From Erwinia sp. ErVv1 (GTDB taxonomy: Bacteria; Pseudomonadota; Gammaproteobacteria; Enterobacterales; Enterobacteriaceae), in assembly GCF_900068895.1 (NCBI RefSeq), contig NZ_CDPK01000012.1, positions 1-64,000 on the forward strand: a stretch of DNA of 64,000 nucleotides, written 5' to 3'. Shown here piece by piece: positions 1 to 8,828 of the stretch (its first letter is position 1; the number at the start of each line of letters is the position of its first letter). The notes under the pieces were generated by a model that saw only the letters and a list, made by a program, of their open reading frames with translations, was not told the DNA's origin and ran no database searches. A program made the position numbers and the translations under genes.

Positions 1-138
1 CGTGTTTTGTATAAGGATTCGACACCTATATCAAAACCGGTAACTCTCAACCTTTCAAGGTCATATGTCAGATCAAGTCGCGACTAATACAATTTAAGCA
101 ATCCCATTCTGATCATCCGTAATGGACGTACGGTGAAC

Positions 139-166
139 CCTCCCTCATCAACAGCGATGAGGGAGG
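139..166 (-). terminator. Hairpin downstream of the M48 peptidase gene
   Basis: A perfect 11-bp inverted repeat (139-149 with 156-166, 6-nt loop) begins 15 bases past the stop codon of the minus-strand peptidase gene. No clear T-run follows on the minus strand, so it may be a weak terminator or an mRNA-protecting hairpin. The first 138 bases of the window show no gene. Confidence 0.5.
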
Positions 167-180
167 TTATGACATGCGGG

Positions 181-2040
181 TTATGCGCTTTGCGCCGTCT
201 CCGACGATTCATCTTTCAGCAACGCCCTGACCGTCTGGTGACGGTGCCAGTAATAACCGAGGGTATTTTTAAAGGTTTCAATCTCCTTTTTCAGGCCCGG
301 CAGACGGATCTCACTGCGTTTTTTCCCCTGCGAGTTTGCCTGCACATGCTGCACGTAGAGCGTATCTCTGCCGAAATTACGTATTACATTGATGTTTTTA
401 ACATTATCCCACTCCAGTGTTTCGCCGATTTTCGGCGACACGATACCCTGCCAGGTGATGACGATCTGCGAGCCATCTTTCAGGGTATAAGGAACATTAG
501 GGAAATGCTTCAGCACCAGCGCGGTTTCCATTTCACCGGTAGGCTGATAGCGCCAGGCAAGGCTCTCCTCGTGCACCGAAGAGAAGTCGCGCTCATACTT
601 CTGCCACAACTGCTGTTCTATCTCGTCGGCAACCGGCATCAGATCGACCCAACTCTCGGCCGGGAAATCGGCTGCTACTGCTGCATAGTCGGATTCGTCA
701 ACGTTATACCCCACGTTGCGCATCCTTTCCGTCAGCGGCGGGTGTGAATCAAACGGGTGCGGCACATTCTGTTTACGGATAACGCTAATAAAATCCAGGG
801 AGGCGACGTGTTCAGGCAGACCGGCAGCAATAGCCTTACTGATCCCCAGTTCATTTTCATGCAGCGTCTGGTTATTGAAGAAGTTTCGCTCGACTTCATT
901 ACGGTAGCTGGCATACGCCGACACTTTGATCAGCGATTCGATAATTGCGGCGGGGGAGACCAACGTTGATGCGTTGCGATCCGCCACAAACTCACGTTCA
1001 CGACTGTTACGCTGCCACGCCAGCTCAAACAGCATGCGATAAAGATAGAGCGGATAGAAAACGATCAGCGTTGACAGATTCTGACCCATCAGCTGCATAT
1101 AGAGATCAAACCGGTGCAGCTTTGGTCCCAGTAATGCCCCGGAGGCGGTGTCGCCTTCATGAAGGTGTGTCAGCTCGTGGACCATCACACCATCAGCCTG
1201 CGCAACGGTGAGCTGACGCAGTAACGGAATACTGACATACAGCTTACGGTTGGTGAGCGGATGCCCATTCACGTTCAGCGGGGCTTCGGTCACGTAGAAG
1301 TTGGTGTCGATACCTGCAACGATATGATCGGGTGGCGTGGTGCCCACTCTGGCGGCCAGCATATCTATCTGTGACCAGAGTGCCGGGGCGACTTCGCGGG
1401 TTACCACTTCGCCTTCAATACTCTCTTCCGGCGGGAGTTTTTTAAAGATACCTTTGATCATGTAATACATACCGGCCAGCACCAGCAGTCCTACCGCCAT
1501 CACCAGCTTGGGATAGTAGGTTTGCGTGAAGAACGCGGTTCCCCAGAATGAGAGCCATACCAGCATGCCGCCCTGTACCATGACTTCCAGCGAACAGGCC
1601 AGCATCAAAAATTTGCGTGCCAGTGCCAGACTGATTACCTGTCCCTGGCGGCTTTTAAAGGCCAGCGCGCTGAACAGCAACACCATCAACAGGACAATGC
1701 CGCTGCAGATTAGGGTCCAGAATGCCACTTTATCCATCATGTAGAATTGCCACAGCTCGGATTGCGGTGCGCAGACGGCGTTTTTGTAATCCCGCAGATT
1801 TTCATCTACCGGCCCGCAGACGCTGGATGGCGGGTTCTGCTGCAGAAACGCCTGAAGTTTTCCCGTATCCTGATGCTGTTCCCGCGCATCGTCCACAAAG
1901 ATCTGTGTATATTGCTGATCGAGTTGCGTGTTGCCATATTCAGCAAAAAACAGGGTAATGACCGGGATGAGAAACAGTGTGAACAACAGCCAGGAAAATA
2001 CCTTCAGATAACTCTTTTTCAATTCCATTAATGTTTTCAA
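181..2040 (-). CDS. M48-family integral membrane metallopeptidase
   Basis: A 619-residue zinc metallopeptidase of the M48 (HtpX/Ste24-like) class, expected in the inner membrane where such enzymes cleave membrane or envelope proteins. The zinc motif HELTH is at residues 288-292, and a downstream EFVAD segment (about 350) supplies the usual third ligand. Hydrophobic segments lie near 12-33, 104-127, 143-170 and 177-196, with a Cys-containing loop between the first two; the catalytic domain occupies the C-terminal two thirds. The start drawn is a TTG with AGGA about 9 bases upstream; the ATG at 2028 is an alternative four codons later. It is longer than HtpX (about 290 aa) because of the N-terminal membrane region. 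The substrate is unknown. It stands alone, convergent with nothing and separated from its neighbours by long gaps. Confidence 0.85.
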   Translation of the reverse strand: MKTLMELKKSYLKVFSWLLFTLFLIPVITLFFAEYGNTQLDQQYTQIFVDDAREQHQDTGKLQAFLQQNPPSSVCGPVDENLRDYKNAVCAPQSELWQFYMMDKVAFWTLICSGIVLLMVLLFSALAFKSRQGQVISLALARKFLMLACSLEVMVQGGMLVWLSFWGTAFFTQTYYPKLVMAVGLLVLAGMYYMIKGIFKKLPPEESIEGEVVTREVAPALWSQIDMLAARVGTTPPDHIVAGIDTNFYVTEAPLNVNGHPLTNRKLYVSIPLLRQLTVAQADGVMVHELTHLHEGDTASGALLGPKLHRFDLYMQLMGQNLSTLIVFYPLYLYRMLFELAWQRNSREREFVADRNASTLVSPAAIIESLIKVSAYASYRNEVERNFFNNQTLHENELGISKAIAAGLPEHVASLDFISVIRKQNVPHPFDSHPPLTERMRNVGYNVDESDYAAVAADFPAESWVDLMPVADEIEQQLWQKYERDFSSVHEESLAWRYQPTGEMETALVLKHFPNVPYTLKDGSQIVITWQGIVSPKIGETLEWDNVKNINVIRNFGRDTLYVQHVQANSQGKKRSEIRLPGLKKEIETFKNTLGYYWHRHQTVRALLKDESSETAQSA

Positions 2041-2720
2041 AATAATGAATTCCTGTGTGCCAATGCCAGGGGGAAGCTGCTGTTATCAGGAAATTCCGAA
2101 AAGAACGGCCTGGCCCGGTTAGAAGATGCGGGAACATTTATGCAAGCTTCAGCGATAATATAATTATTGCAGACGGATTATAATCCAGCCTGATACTGTT
2201 TTGAAAAGGAAAATATTTCAGGGGTTCTCCCTTTTCGCAGGCTATTCAGCTGGTCACTCCCTTTTCCCTTTTTCGCAGGCTATTCAGCTGGTAATTCCCC
2301 TTTTTTACTGCTGCGACAGCAATAATTTTAGTTAGTATTCAACATTTATTCTGCCCCGTCTCCTGCCCGACTGTTAAACCCTGCCGGATAAAGTAGATCT
2401 TTACCCGCCGGAACAGCACATGCAAGTTTTTAAAAGAGTGATGCTGCCGTCGGTATCATTAGAATAGAAATAATATCGTCACGGTACAAACAGGCATGCC
2501 ACACCCTTCGTTGCAGAATTTGCTGCACCGGTGCCGGATAAGTAACATCATTGGCAACTAAAGCAGTCAGAATCAGTAAGGTTTTAATCGCACAGACCCA
2601 ACACACCCTAAGCGGGATGTAATTCATATTAGCATCAAAGAAATCATCGCCACCATGATAAAAACATGTTAATTTTTAAAAAATAATTCCTCGTTCCTTA
2701 CCCTTTTAAAGGATATAAAT
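2041..2720. other. Intergenic region with a short direct repeat
   Basis: About 680 bases without a convincing gene; short open frames here lack ribosome binding sites and recognisable products. The only clear structure is a 23-bp direct repeat at 2232-2254 and 2270-2292. The last 80 bases are AT-rich and should carry the promoter of the gene starting at 2721. Confidence 0.6.
2232..2292. repeat. Two exact copies of a 23-bp direct repeat, 38-bp period
   Basis: The 23 bases at 2232-2254 recur exactly at 2270-2292. Both are followed by similar pyrimidine-rich stretches (CACTCCCTTTT and AATTCCCCTTTT), so the duplicated unit may be about 38 bp. This could be a local tandem duplication; no function is evident. 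Confidence 0.75.
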
Positions 2721-3062
2721 ATGATCGCCTGGAGCGGAGTCGGTTTTTTTGTTGCCCTATTAATTTCTGTCGCCTATCTGTTGTGTAAATGGCTGTTCGA
2801 TATTTATTACTACGAGGGTTATTTTGTCGAACATTTATGGGCGACAGGTGCCACACTTTTACTTGCAGCCCTTTTTTGTGGGGCTTTTGTCTGGGTGCTC
2901 CGGCAGGAAAGATGGCTGGACGCGATTGCAAAGGCAACGAAAAGTCAGCCGATGATGGCCCCCGAAAAAACCCACAATTTCTTTTTCATTCCCGTGCTTT
3001 ACTGGCCGATTATTCTGTTTCTGCTCGGTTCAGGGATCTGCCTCTGGGACCTTAACCGATAA
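2721..3062 (+). CDS. Small membrane protein of unknown function
   Basis: A 113-residue protein with three hydrophobic segments (about 5-25, 45-61 and 88-108), separated by a basic, Trp/Arg-containing loop at 62-87. An AAAGGA-like ribosome site lies upstream of the ATG. The product is not recognised; the pattern predicts a small inner-membrane protein. It precedes, on the same strand with about 80 bases between, a gene for a secreted protein, and the two may be transcribed together. Proximity to the M48 peptidase is suggestive only. Confidence 0.7.
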   Translation: MIAWSGVGFFVALLISVAYLLCKWLFDIYYYEGYFVEHLWATGATLLLAALFCGAFVWVLRQERWLDAIAKATKSQPMMAPEKTHNFFFIPVLYWPIILFLLGSGICLWDLNR

Positions 3063-3141
3063 CGTTTCTGCATCGCTGAGATGGATTTTGCTGACGCTAT
3101 CTCAGCGACAGGGAAATATCATCAACATAAAGGAGTTCACG

Positions 3142-3699
3142 ATGAAATTAAAAAAATCATTAAACATTATGGGCGCCATTTGCCTCACTGCCTTCATTGG
3201 CGGTACCTCGGTCTGCGCATTGGCAGCCGAAGCGAAAACGGCCCCAGCCGCAGCCACGCAGACTGAGACGCTCTCCCTACTCAATGGCAAGCAGACTTTT
3301 CAACTGCGGGGCTATGAAGTTCAGCCTGTTCCTGGCGGCGGCCCGGGTAAAATGTACGTCAATAAATTGGAAAAACGCGTGGTGATTATTGGTGAAGAAG
3401 CCATCCCGGCCATTGCTCAAGGTGCCAGTGATGCTGATTTTCTGGACGGTATGAAGTCTATTAAAGATAAGCAGATGCAGGCTTCACCCTCTTATAAAGT
3501 GATCAGTGAGAAAACCGAAAACGCTAAAGGTCTGCCGGTTTATCATATTGAAGCCACTAACAAAATGGGGGGGAATGATGTTCAACAGGCCACTTTGCTG
3601 GCGGTCGCTGAAAAAAAACTCACCGTCATACAGGTTATCTCAAGCCACAAAGATAAATCTGGCCACCTGAAAGCGGTTAACAATATTCTCGGAAAGTAA
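3142..3699 (+). CDS. Exported protein of unknown function
   Basis: Start chosen at 3142, where AAAGGAG lies seven bases upstream; an in-frame extension to 3088 has no such signal. The 185-residue product begins with a typical signal peptide: a basic stretch (KLKK), a hydrophobic core, and an A-L-A-A cleavage region near residues 26-29. The mature part is Ala/Thr-rich at first, then a compact domain with alternating charged strands and one mention-worthy Gly-rich turn (VPGGGPG, about 64-70). No cysteine is seen in the mature part and no known family is recognised. It is likely periplasmic and possibly co-transcribed with the membrane protein at 2721. Confidence 0.75.
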   Translation: MKLKKSLNIMGAICLTAFIGGTSVCALAAEAKTAPAAATQTETLSLLNGKQTFQLRGYEVQPVPGGGPGKMYVNKLEKRVVIIGEEAIPAIAQGASDADFLDGMKSIKDKQMQASPSYKVISEKTENAKGLPVYHIEATNKMGGNDVQQATLLAVAEKKLTVIQVISSHKDKSGHLKAVNNILGK

Positions 3700-3805
3700 C
3701 TTAAGAATTTTAGCTTAAAATAATGTATCGCTGAACGATCCGGGAGAAAGGGTTGCAGGTGCTGTTAAGGTGTTTGCTCTGAACGCGCCTGGCAACGCCC
3801 TTCTC

Positions 3806-4314
3806 TTAAAAAACGCCGGGAAATTCTGGCGTCAAACGTGACAGACTAACGAAATCAACTTTGCTCACTCCTGACTTCCGCACTGTGCGTAATCGATACC
3901 CTACCGGCCATAAATCATTAAGCCCGTTTCCGGCCTGAATCTGATAGCCAAAATCTACTGATCTTAAACGGCACGCACCTGTGGCATATAAATTCGCGCA
4001 AATACGTGTCCCTTCGGCATCACACACCTTGCAAGGGTACGGATAGTAAGTGGGGCGCAGCGTCTGATAGGGTCGGAAATGCACATCGCCGGGCAGCAGC
4101 ATCTTAAAGCCTCGTGCCGTTAATCTCCAACTGTTCGGCCCGGATACCCTGCGCGATCGCAGGCGCTGTTGCAAAAATTCACAGGTGTAAACTTATTGCC
4201 ACCTTTTGCTGACGGAGCAGCACAGTGTACCCATTCAAAGGTCAGCTTATTTAACGTGACATCATACTGTGGGCGGTACGTTGGTACAGCAAATATGGGA
4301 TCAGCTACTCTCCA
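3806..4314 (-). pseudogene. Possible frameshifted gene remnant, product unrecognised
   Basis: On the minus strand a protein-like reading runs from 4314 in one frame (beginning W-R-V-A-D-P, then containing FEWVHCAAP and FTPVNFCNSACDRAG). It meets a stop near 4120, just where a second frame takes over with PNSWRLTARGFKMLLPGD and continues to a stop at 3806. The two parts join with a one-base shift around 4135-4145. Several cysteines (CKVC, ICANLY, GACRL) recur. No start codon with a ribosome site is visible. I read it as the decayed 3' part of an unknown gene; noise cannot be excluded. Confidence 0.35.
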
Positions 4315-4340
4315 TTAATTAACGTATTGTGGTGTTTGGA

Positions 4341-4370
4341 ACGTCCACTCCTGGCACCGAGCAGACATGT
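4341..4370. repeat. Dispersed imperfect palindrome, copy 1
   Basis: This shares the core CTCCTGGCAC with copies at 6996, 10581 and 12981. Flanking arms ACGTCCACTC and GAGCAGACAT pair imperfectly (7 of 10). It lies in the non-coding gap between the remnant at 3806-4314 and the GST gene. Confidence 0.6.
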
Positions 4371-4525
4371 GCGCAGGGCATAGCTAATTATGAGCAAAAA
4401 ACACATGTTAACGTTTATCTTATTTTGATTGGTGTCCATAGAGTCACCTTTTGCAAGAGCTGATTCTAATGCAGCCAGTGTTTCGCTTACACAAATACTG
4501 CATCAGTGAGACGCCCCTCCCCTCT

Positions 4526-5128
4526 CTAAATCAAAGGTGTTGCCAAAAATTCCGGTCGCTGTTCGGCCAGCAATGTAAACCCGATGACTTCCGGATACAG
4601 CGTACGGCTGACGGTATCCGGCAGCATCAATTCTGTAAAACTCCAGGCTACTGCGATGCTGATACCGGCCACGGACAGCATGTCAGGATGACTTTCCCGC
4701 AGCCCGTTTTCCAGTGTCTGCAAGGCACCATGAAGTTGCTGAGTTACCCGATTCAGCCAGGGCTGATGCTGTTTCTCTTCCGGCCTGAGACGCTGTTCGT
4801 ATACAATCTGCACCGCTTTCTCGCACGCTGCCAGGGCGAATCCGGTAAGATGCAGATCCCGTAGATCTTCCGCTCCGGACGCTGATGTGGGTGCAGGCGA
4901 ATGACCGGAGTATTTCTCAAGGTAATTAATGATTAGTGTTGAGTCGATCAGCACCTGCTTATCATCTGTGATGAGCGTTGGAACTTTAACGGCTGGATTA
5001 ATTTTTGTTAAGGCATCAAAATCGCCGAATACTGAAAGCGGCCGATGTTCGAATTCAATACCCAATACTTTCATGTAAATAGCAACCCGTCTGACATAGG
5101 GTGAATCCAGCATTCCGATCAGGACCAT
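4526..5128 (-). CDS. Glutathione S-transferase family protein
   Basis: A 200-residue cytosolic GST. The N-terminal thioredoxin-like half starts LIGMLDSPYVRR, with Ser8 in the place of the usual catalytic Ser/Tyr. A cis-proline motif (VKVPTLI, about 48-54) is followed by IDSTLIINYLE, the glutathione gamma-glutamyl-binding segment. The helical C-terminal half follows. A GAGG ribosome site precedes the ATG. It lies 4 bases downstream of the alpha/beta hydrolase stop on the same strand, so the two form an operon, probably controlled by the divergent LysR gene at 6086. A detoxification role is likely; the substrate is unknown. Confidence 0.88.
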   Translation of the reverse strand: MVLIGMLDSPYVRRVAIYMKVLGIEFEHRPLSVFGDFDALTKINPAVKVPTLITDDKQVLIDSTLIINYLEKYSGHSPAPTSASGAEDLRDLHLTGFALAACEKAVQIVYEQRLRPEEKQHQPWLNRVTQQLHGALQTLENGLRESHPDMLSVAGISIAVAWSFTELMLPDTVSRTLYPEVIGFTLLAEQRPEFLATPLI

Positions 5129-5132
5129 GGCT

Positions 5133-5984
5133 CTACCTCATATTATGTTGATTAATAAAATCAATTAACTGTGCGGCAACAGGTAAGGGGGCATCTTCCA
5201 TTAAAAAGTGTCCGGCCTGTTCATAGATATGCAGCGTGGAAGAGACGATGTCGCGCTGCAAACGCTTTCCATACTCAACCGGTTGCCATTCATCTTCGGC
5301 GCCCCATAAAACCTGCACAGGCAGCTGGAGTTGCGGCAATTTTTCTGCAAAGTCACTGGTGTAACAAGCATTATAGTGCGCAACCTGATGCTGGTAAAAT
5401 GAAGGCTGGCCCACCACACCACAAAGCGGCGCGAGATAACTTTCCAGCCGCTGCTCTGTCATAAGATGCTTATTAAAAACAGCCATCTTTAACTGGCGAG
5501 ACATCGCGCGGGAATGCTCAGTGGCAGGGATCAGCGCATAATCCGCATAGTTATCCCGCAAATCTTTCCATGTGGGCGAAGGCCAGGAGTTGTAGCTCGG
5601 AATATCGGCAATCGTAAGCGTCTTCAGAAGGGATGGGCTGTCGAATGCCAGTCTGAGTGAAATTGCCCCGCCGATATCGTGACCAAAAAGATGTGTTTTT
5701 TCGAGCTGCCAGTGTTCAAGCAGTTTCAGCAGAAAACCGACCTGTGCGGCAACCGAGGTATCAGCCGTCAAAGGGCGCTCTGATGCGCCAAACCCAGGCA
5801 GGTCATACAGGTGAACGTGAAAACCCGCATCGACAAATACCGGCACCAGTGACTGCCAGATCACTGAGTGTGCGGGAGTGCCATGAACCAGCACCAGAGG
5901 TATACCTGAACCATGGACCCCGGTCGCAATGCGACAACCTTTTATCAAAACGTCGTCAGTCAGTAATGGGTTATTAGCGGGCAT
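5133..5984 (-). CDS. Alpha/beta-fold hydrolase (haloalkane dehalogenase-like)
   Basis: About 283 residues. The oxyanion-hole motif LVHGTPAHS is near residue 33. The nucleophile elbow reads GHDIGG, with Asp instead of Ser as in haloalkane dehalogenases and epoxide hydrolases. An acidic residue is available in WGAEDEW, and the C-terminal catalytic His is in AGHF. The start at 5984 has GGAGA seven bases upstream; an ATG two codons earlier overlaps that site. It is first gene of a two-gene unit with the GST gene and divergent from a LysR regulator, which suggests inducible xenobiotic or plant-compound metabolism. The substrate cannot be read from the sequence. Confidence 0.87.
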   Translation of the reverse strand: MPANNPLLTDDVLIKGCRIATGVHGSGIPLVLVHGTPAHSVIWQSLVPVFVDAGFHVHLYDLPGFGASERPLTADTSVAAQVGFLLKLLEHWQLEKTHLFGHDIGGAISLRLAFDSPSLLKTLTIADIPSYNSWPSPTWKDLRDNYADYALIPATEHSRAMSRQLKMAVFNKHLMTEQRLESYLAPLCGVVGQPSFYQHQVAHYNACYTSDFAEKLPQLQLPVQVLWGAEDEWQPVEYGKRLQRDIVSSTLHIYEQAGHFLMEDAPLPVAAQLIDFINQHNMR

Positions 5985-6085
5985 AAGCATTCTCCGTTGT
6001 GCTTGTTTCGGTCAGGCTATCCGTTGACTGAATATGACGCCAGTGACATTATTTCCCGCTATGAACCCACTTTTGTCATATTAAA

Positions 6086-6952
6086 ATGAATAAACGACTC
6101 TCTGTTGATGCGCTCAGAGTATTCAAAACTGTGGTGCAAACGGGCAATATGAGTAAGGCTGCATTACTTCTCAATTTGAGCCAGTCCGCAGTAAGCTGGA
6201 AGTTCAGACGGCTTGAGGATCAACTTCAAAGCCAGCTACTTACGCGCATCGCCGGAAAAGCCGTTCCGACAGAAAAGGGCAGCGTTCTGCTGCTCCATGC
6301 GGAAAAAATACTCACTGAACACGATCATGCCGTGGCTTATTTTTCGCCTTCGCCACTCCGTGGCAAGCTGCGAATTGGGGTCACTGAACATATCTCAATG
6401 ACCGAAATATGCGGGGTCATTTCAACCTTCACTCACCATCATCCCGAAGTGGATATACGACTGGTGGTGGAGCAAAGTCATCTCCTGCGTCAGCATTTTT
6501 CTGAAGGAAGCCTGGAGATCATCTTACATCAGGATTTCACGGGCACGGCATCGCCGGAAGATAAGGTATTGTGGAGTGAAAAATTATACTGGTACGCAAC
6601 GCCTGCCTGGCGGCATGACTCGGATAAGAGCCTGAAGCTTATTACCTGGGGGCCGGATTGCTATTACCGTAACCTGGCGGAGGAGAAACTTCGCCAGGCA
6701 AAAATTCCATTTGCTGTGATGCTGGAGTGTCCTTCAGTAGCAGGTATGCTTGCGGCGATAACCACGGGTCTGGGGGTGGGAATACTCAATCAATACAGCG
6801 TTGAGAAAGCGATTTGTAACGTGTATGAACTTGAGAAATTAATGCCTCTTCCGTCGGTTGATTGCCTGCTACGCCTGAATAAATACCGCTTTAATCCCGC
6901 AAGCGAGGCCTTCTGCGATATGCTGACCAGGCTGATGCATAAACAGCGATAG
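6086..6952 (+). CDS. LysR-family transcriptional regulator
   Basis: 288 residues. The N-terminal winged helix-turn-helix is at about 5-65 (LRVFKTVVQTGNMSKAA, then LSQSAVSWKFRRLE), followed by a linker helix and a periplasmic-binding-protein-like effector domain (about 88-285). It is transcribed away from the hydrolase-GST pair with about 100 bases between the starts, the usual layout for a LysR regulator and its target. No strong ribosome site is seen before the ATG. The effector is unknown. Confidence 0.88.
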   Translation: MNKRLSVDALRVFKTVVQTGNMSKAALLLNLSQSAVSWKFRRLEDQLQSQLLTRIAGKAVPTEKGSVLLLHAEKILTEHDHAVAYFSPSPLRGKLRIGVTEHISMTEICGVISTFTHHHPEVDIRLVVEQSHLLRQHFSEGSLEIILHQDFTGTASPEDKVLWSEKLYWYATPAWRHDSDKSLKLITWGPDCYYRNLAEEKLRQAKIPFAVMLECPSVAGMLAAITTGLGVGILNQYSVEKAICNVYELEKLMPLPSVDCLLRLNKYRFNPASEAFCDMLTRLMHKQR

Positions 6953-6995
6953 AGAATTGGCTGCTATTAATTGATGAATACAACCTGTTGTTAGT

Positions 6996-7022
6996 AATGT
7001 CTGCTCCTGGCACTAAGCAGAT
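6996..7022. repeat. Dispersed imperfect palindrome, copy 2
   Basis: ATGTCTGCTCCTGGCAC with the right arm AAGCAGAT. The arms TCTGCT and AGCAGA pair perfectly over six bases around a CCTGGCACTA loop. It lies just downstream of the LysR gene in a 210-base gap before bdcR. Confidence 0.65.
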
Positions 7023-7164
7023 CGAGGCCGGTACAGGTCTGCTGTGAGCGAACAACGGAAATTCGCAAGGCATTACTAACACCCCAGTGCATCAATCGAC
7101 TGGGGGCAGGTCACGACTATTGGCCGACAATTACCCCGCCACAAAGATAGTTGATGTCTGATAA

Positions 7165-7755
7165 TTAATCCTTAATGAACGCAGAGAGTGCCTGTGCAGC
7201 AAGCCTGGCGCTCGCAAGAAGCTGCTCAACACCGTGCCCCTGGCGAGCCTTAATGGACATGCCGGACATGACGGTACTGATAAAATCAGTCAGGCGCCCC
7301 GCATCCTGTGGGTATCGGGCCCCAATAAAACGATGAATTTTTTCTTCTGCGGCCGAATGAAACTTATTAGCAGCCTCACGGGCGCCCTTATCTGTGCATC
7401 GGGTTCCTTCAATAACCAGGCAGCCAGTACAGGTTTGACTGCAACCATACCTTCGGGCTGACTCTTCCAGCAATGCCGTTAGTGCTTCTAACATGGAACC
7501 TTCGCTGCATAACAGAGCAGAGATGGGGATCGCATCCGTTTCTGCGTAGCGCTCAAGAACACGGGAGTACAGACCCACCTTGCTACCAAATACCCCATAA
7601 AAACTCGGGGGGTTTATCCCCAGACTTGAGGTGATCTCAGCAATACTGACCGAATCATAGCCCCGGGCATGAAATAATTTCTGTGCAATTTCTACAACCT
7701 GTTCGGGGTCGAAACTGCGGGGGCGACCGGGCGACCTCTCTATTTTCTTAGTCAT
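7165..7755 (-). CDS. bdcR: TetR-family repressor BdcR
   Basis: 196 residues from the start at 7755; an in-frame ATG at 7776 would add seven residues, but the E. coli homologue aligns with the shorter form. The N-terminal helix-turn-helix reads VEIAQKLFHARGYDSVSIAEITSSLGI, followed by NPPSFYGVFGSK; the C-terminal ligand domain contains paired cysteines (CSQTCTGCLVIEG) as in E. coli BdcR (YjgJ). It is divergent from bdcA, and in E. coli it represses bdcA. Its own start sits within the shared regulatory region. Confidence 0.85.
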   Translation of the reverse strand: MTKKIERSPGRPRSFDPEQVVEIAQKLFHARGYDSVSIAEITSSLGINPPSFYGVFGSKVGLYSRVLERYAETDAIPISALLCSEGSMLEALTALLEESARRYGCSQTCTGCLVIEGTRCTDKGAREAANKFHSAAEEKIHRFIGARYPQDAGRLTDFISTVMSGMSIKARQGHGVEQLLASARLAAQALSAFIKD

Positions 7756-7810
7756 CACTACAAAACCTATTGACATAAATTAAAGTTTATTTTGTAATAA
7801 TCACTACAAA
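7754..7810. promoter_or_regulatory. bdcA promoter and candidate BdcR operator
   Basis: Candidate sigma-70 promoter for bdcA: TTGACA at 7770-7775, 17-base spacer, TGTAAT at 7793-7798. The 11-bp sequence ATCACTACAAA occurs at 7754-7764 and again at 7800-7810, flanking the promoter on both sides with a 46-base period. It is a good candidate for the BdcR-responsive element, though TetR sites are usually inverted repeats. Confidence 0.6.
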
Positions 7811-7828
7811 TTTAGCAAGAGGTTTCTT

Positions 7829-8542
7829 ATGGGCGTTTTTGAAGGCAGGAAAGTTCTTATCCTTGGCGGAAGCAGGGGAATAGGCGCCGCTATAGTGCGT
7901 CGCTTCTCTTCCGATGGAGCGAAAGTAAAATTTACTTATGCTGGCTCGAAAGACGCTGCAGAAAATCTTGCAGATGAAACAGGTTCTTCGGCAATTTTCA
8001 CAGACAGCTCGGATCGTGATGCGGTGATCACAACCGTGCGCGATAACAGCCCGCTGGATGTTCTGATTGTTAACGCAGGTATAGGTGTGTTTGGTGATGC
8101 CCTCGAACAGGATCCGGATGTAATTGATCGTCTCTTCCGGATTAACATCCATGCTCCCTATCATGCGTCAGTCGAAGCAGCACGACAAATGCCGGAAGGC
8201 GGGCGCATCATTATTATCGGTTCCGTAAATGGTGACCGTATGCCAGTCCCGGGAATGGCCTCTTATGCGCTCAGTAAATCTGCATTACAGGGGCTGGCGC
8301 GCGGCCTGTCACGTGATTTCGGGCCTCGGGGGATCACTGTCAACGTTGTTCAGCCGGGACCGATTGATACAGATGCGAACCCTGAAAATGGCCCCATGAA
8401 GGATCTTATGCACAGTTTCATGGCCATTAAAAGGCATGGGCGTCCTGAAGAAGTCGCTGGTATGGTGGCCTGGCTGGCAGGGCCGGAAGCCGGTTTCGTG
8501 ACCGGTGCTATGCATACGATCGATGGCGCTTTTGGCGCATAG
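7829..8542 (+). CDS. bdcA: SDR-family protein BdcA (biofilm-dispersal mediator homologue)
   Basis: 237 residues, very close by eye to E. coli BdcA (YjgI), an SDR protein reported to bind cyclic di-GMP and promote biofilm dispersal. The Rossmann motif reads GGSRGIG (about 12-18), the NAG motif NAGIG, and the active-site YxxxK is YALSK. The C-terminus MHTIDGAFGA is conserved with the E. coli protein. AAGAGG lies six bases before the ATG. It is divergent from bdcR and followed by a hairpin at 8555-8574. Beyond cyclic di-GMP binding, an oxidoreductase activity is possible because the catalytic Tyr and Lys are intact. Confidence 0.9.
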   Translation: MGVFEGRKVLILGGSRGIGAAIVRRFSSDGAKVKFTYAGSKDAAENLADETGSSAIFTDSSDRDAVITTVRDNSPLDVLIVNAGIGVFGDALEQDPDVIDRLFRINIHAPYHASVEAARQMPEGGRIIIIGSVNGDRMPVPGMASYALSKSALQGLARGLSRDFGPRGITVNVVQPGPIDTDANPENGPMKDLMHSFMAIKRHGRPEEVAGMVAWLAGPEAGFVTGAMHTIDGAFGA

Positions 8543-8554
8543 ATTAGTTCCGGT

Positions 8555-8574
8555 GGAGGCCCGCTGTGGCCTCC
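8555..8574 (+). terminator. Hairpin terminator after bdcA
   Basis: Perfect 7-bp GC-rich stem (GGAGGCC and GGCCTCC) with loop CGCTGT, 13 bases after the bdcA stop. It is followed by CTTGCC rather than a full T-run, so it is of modest strength. The remaining bases to 8828 hold no recognisable gene. Confidence 0.6.
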
Positions 8575-8828
8575 CTTGCCATTATGGAGCCCGCCTGTAA
8601 AACGGAAAATATCCTACGCTAGGCCTGTTTTTAAGGTGCGGTGTTTAGCAACTGCCTGAATCGACGGCCCTGTGTCGTTTCTTTGTCCCATACCGAACAG
8701 TTAGGAACGTAGCACAAATGTTGCAAATCGTAGTTTCGCTTCCATTAGGCCGAGTTAAGGGGTTTTACACCAGGCCCCTTGTAAACTTAACGGGTAATTT
8801 CGTTCCATTAAGCGAGTCCCACCTCGCG

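Noticed and set aside
133-747. 204-codon plus-strand frame
   Set aside because: Lies opposite the M48 peptidase gene and has no protein-like features.
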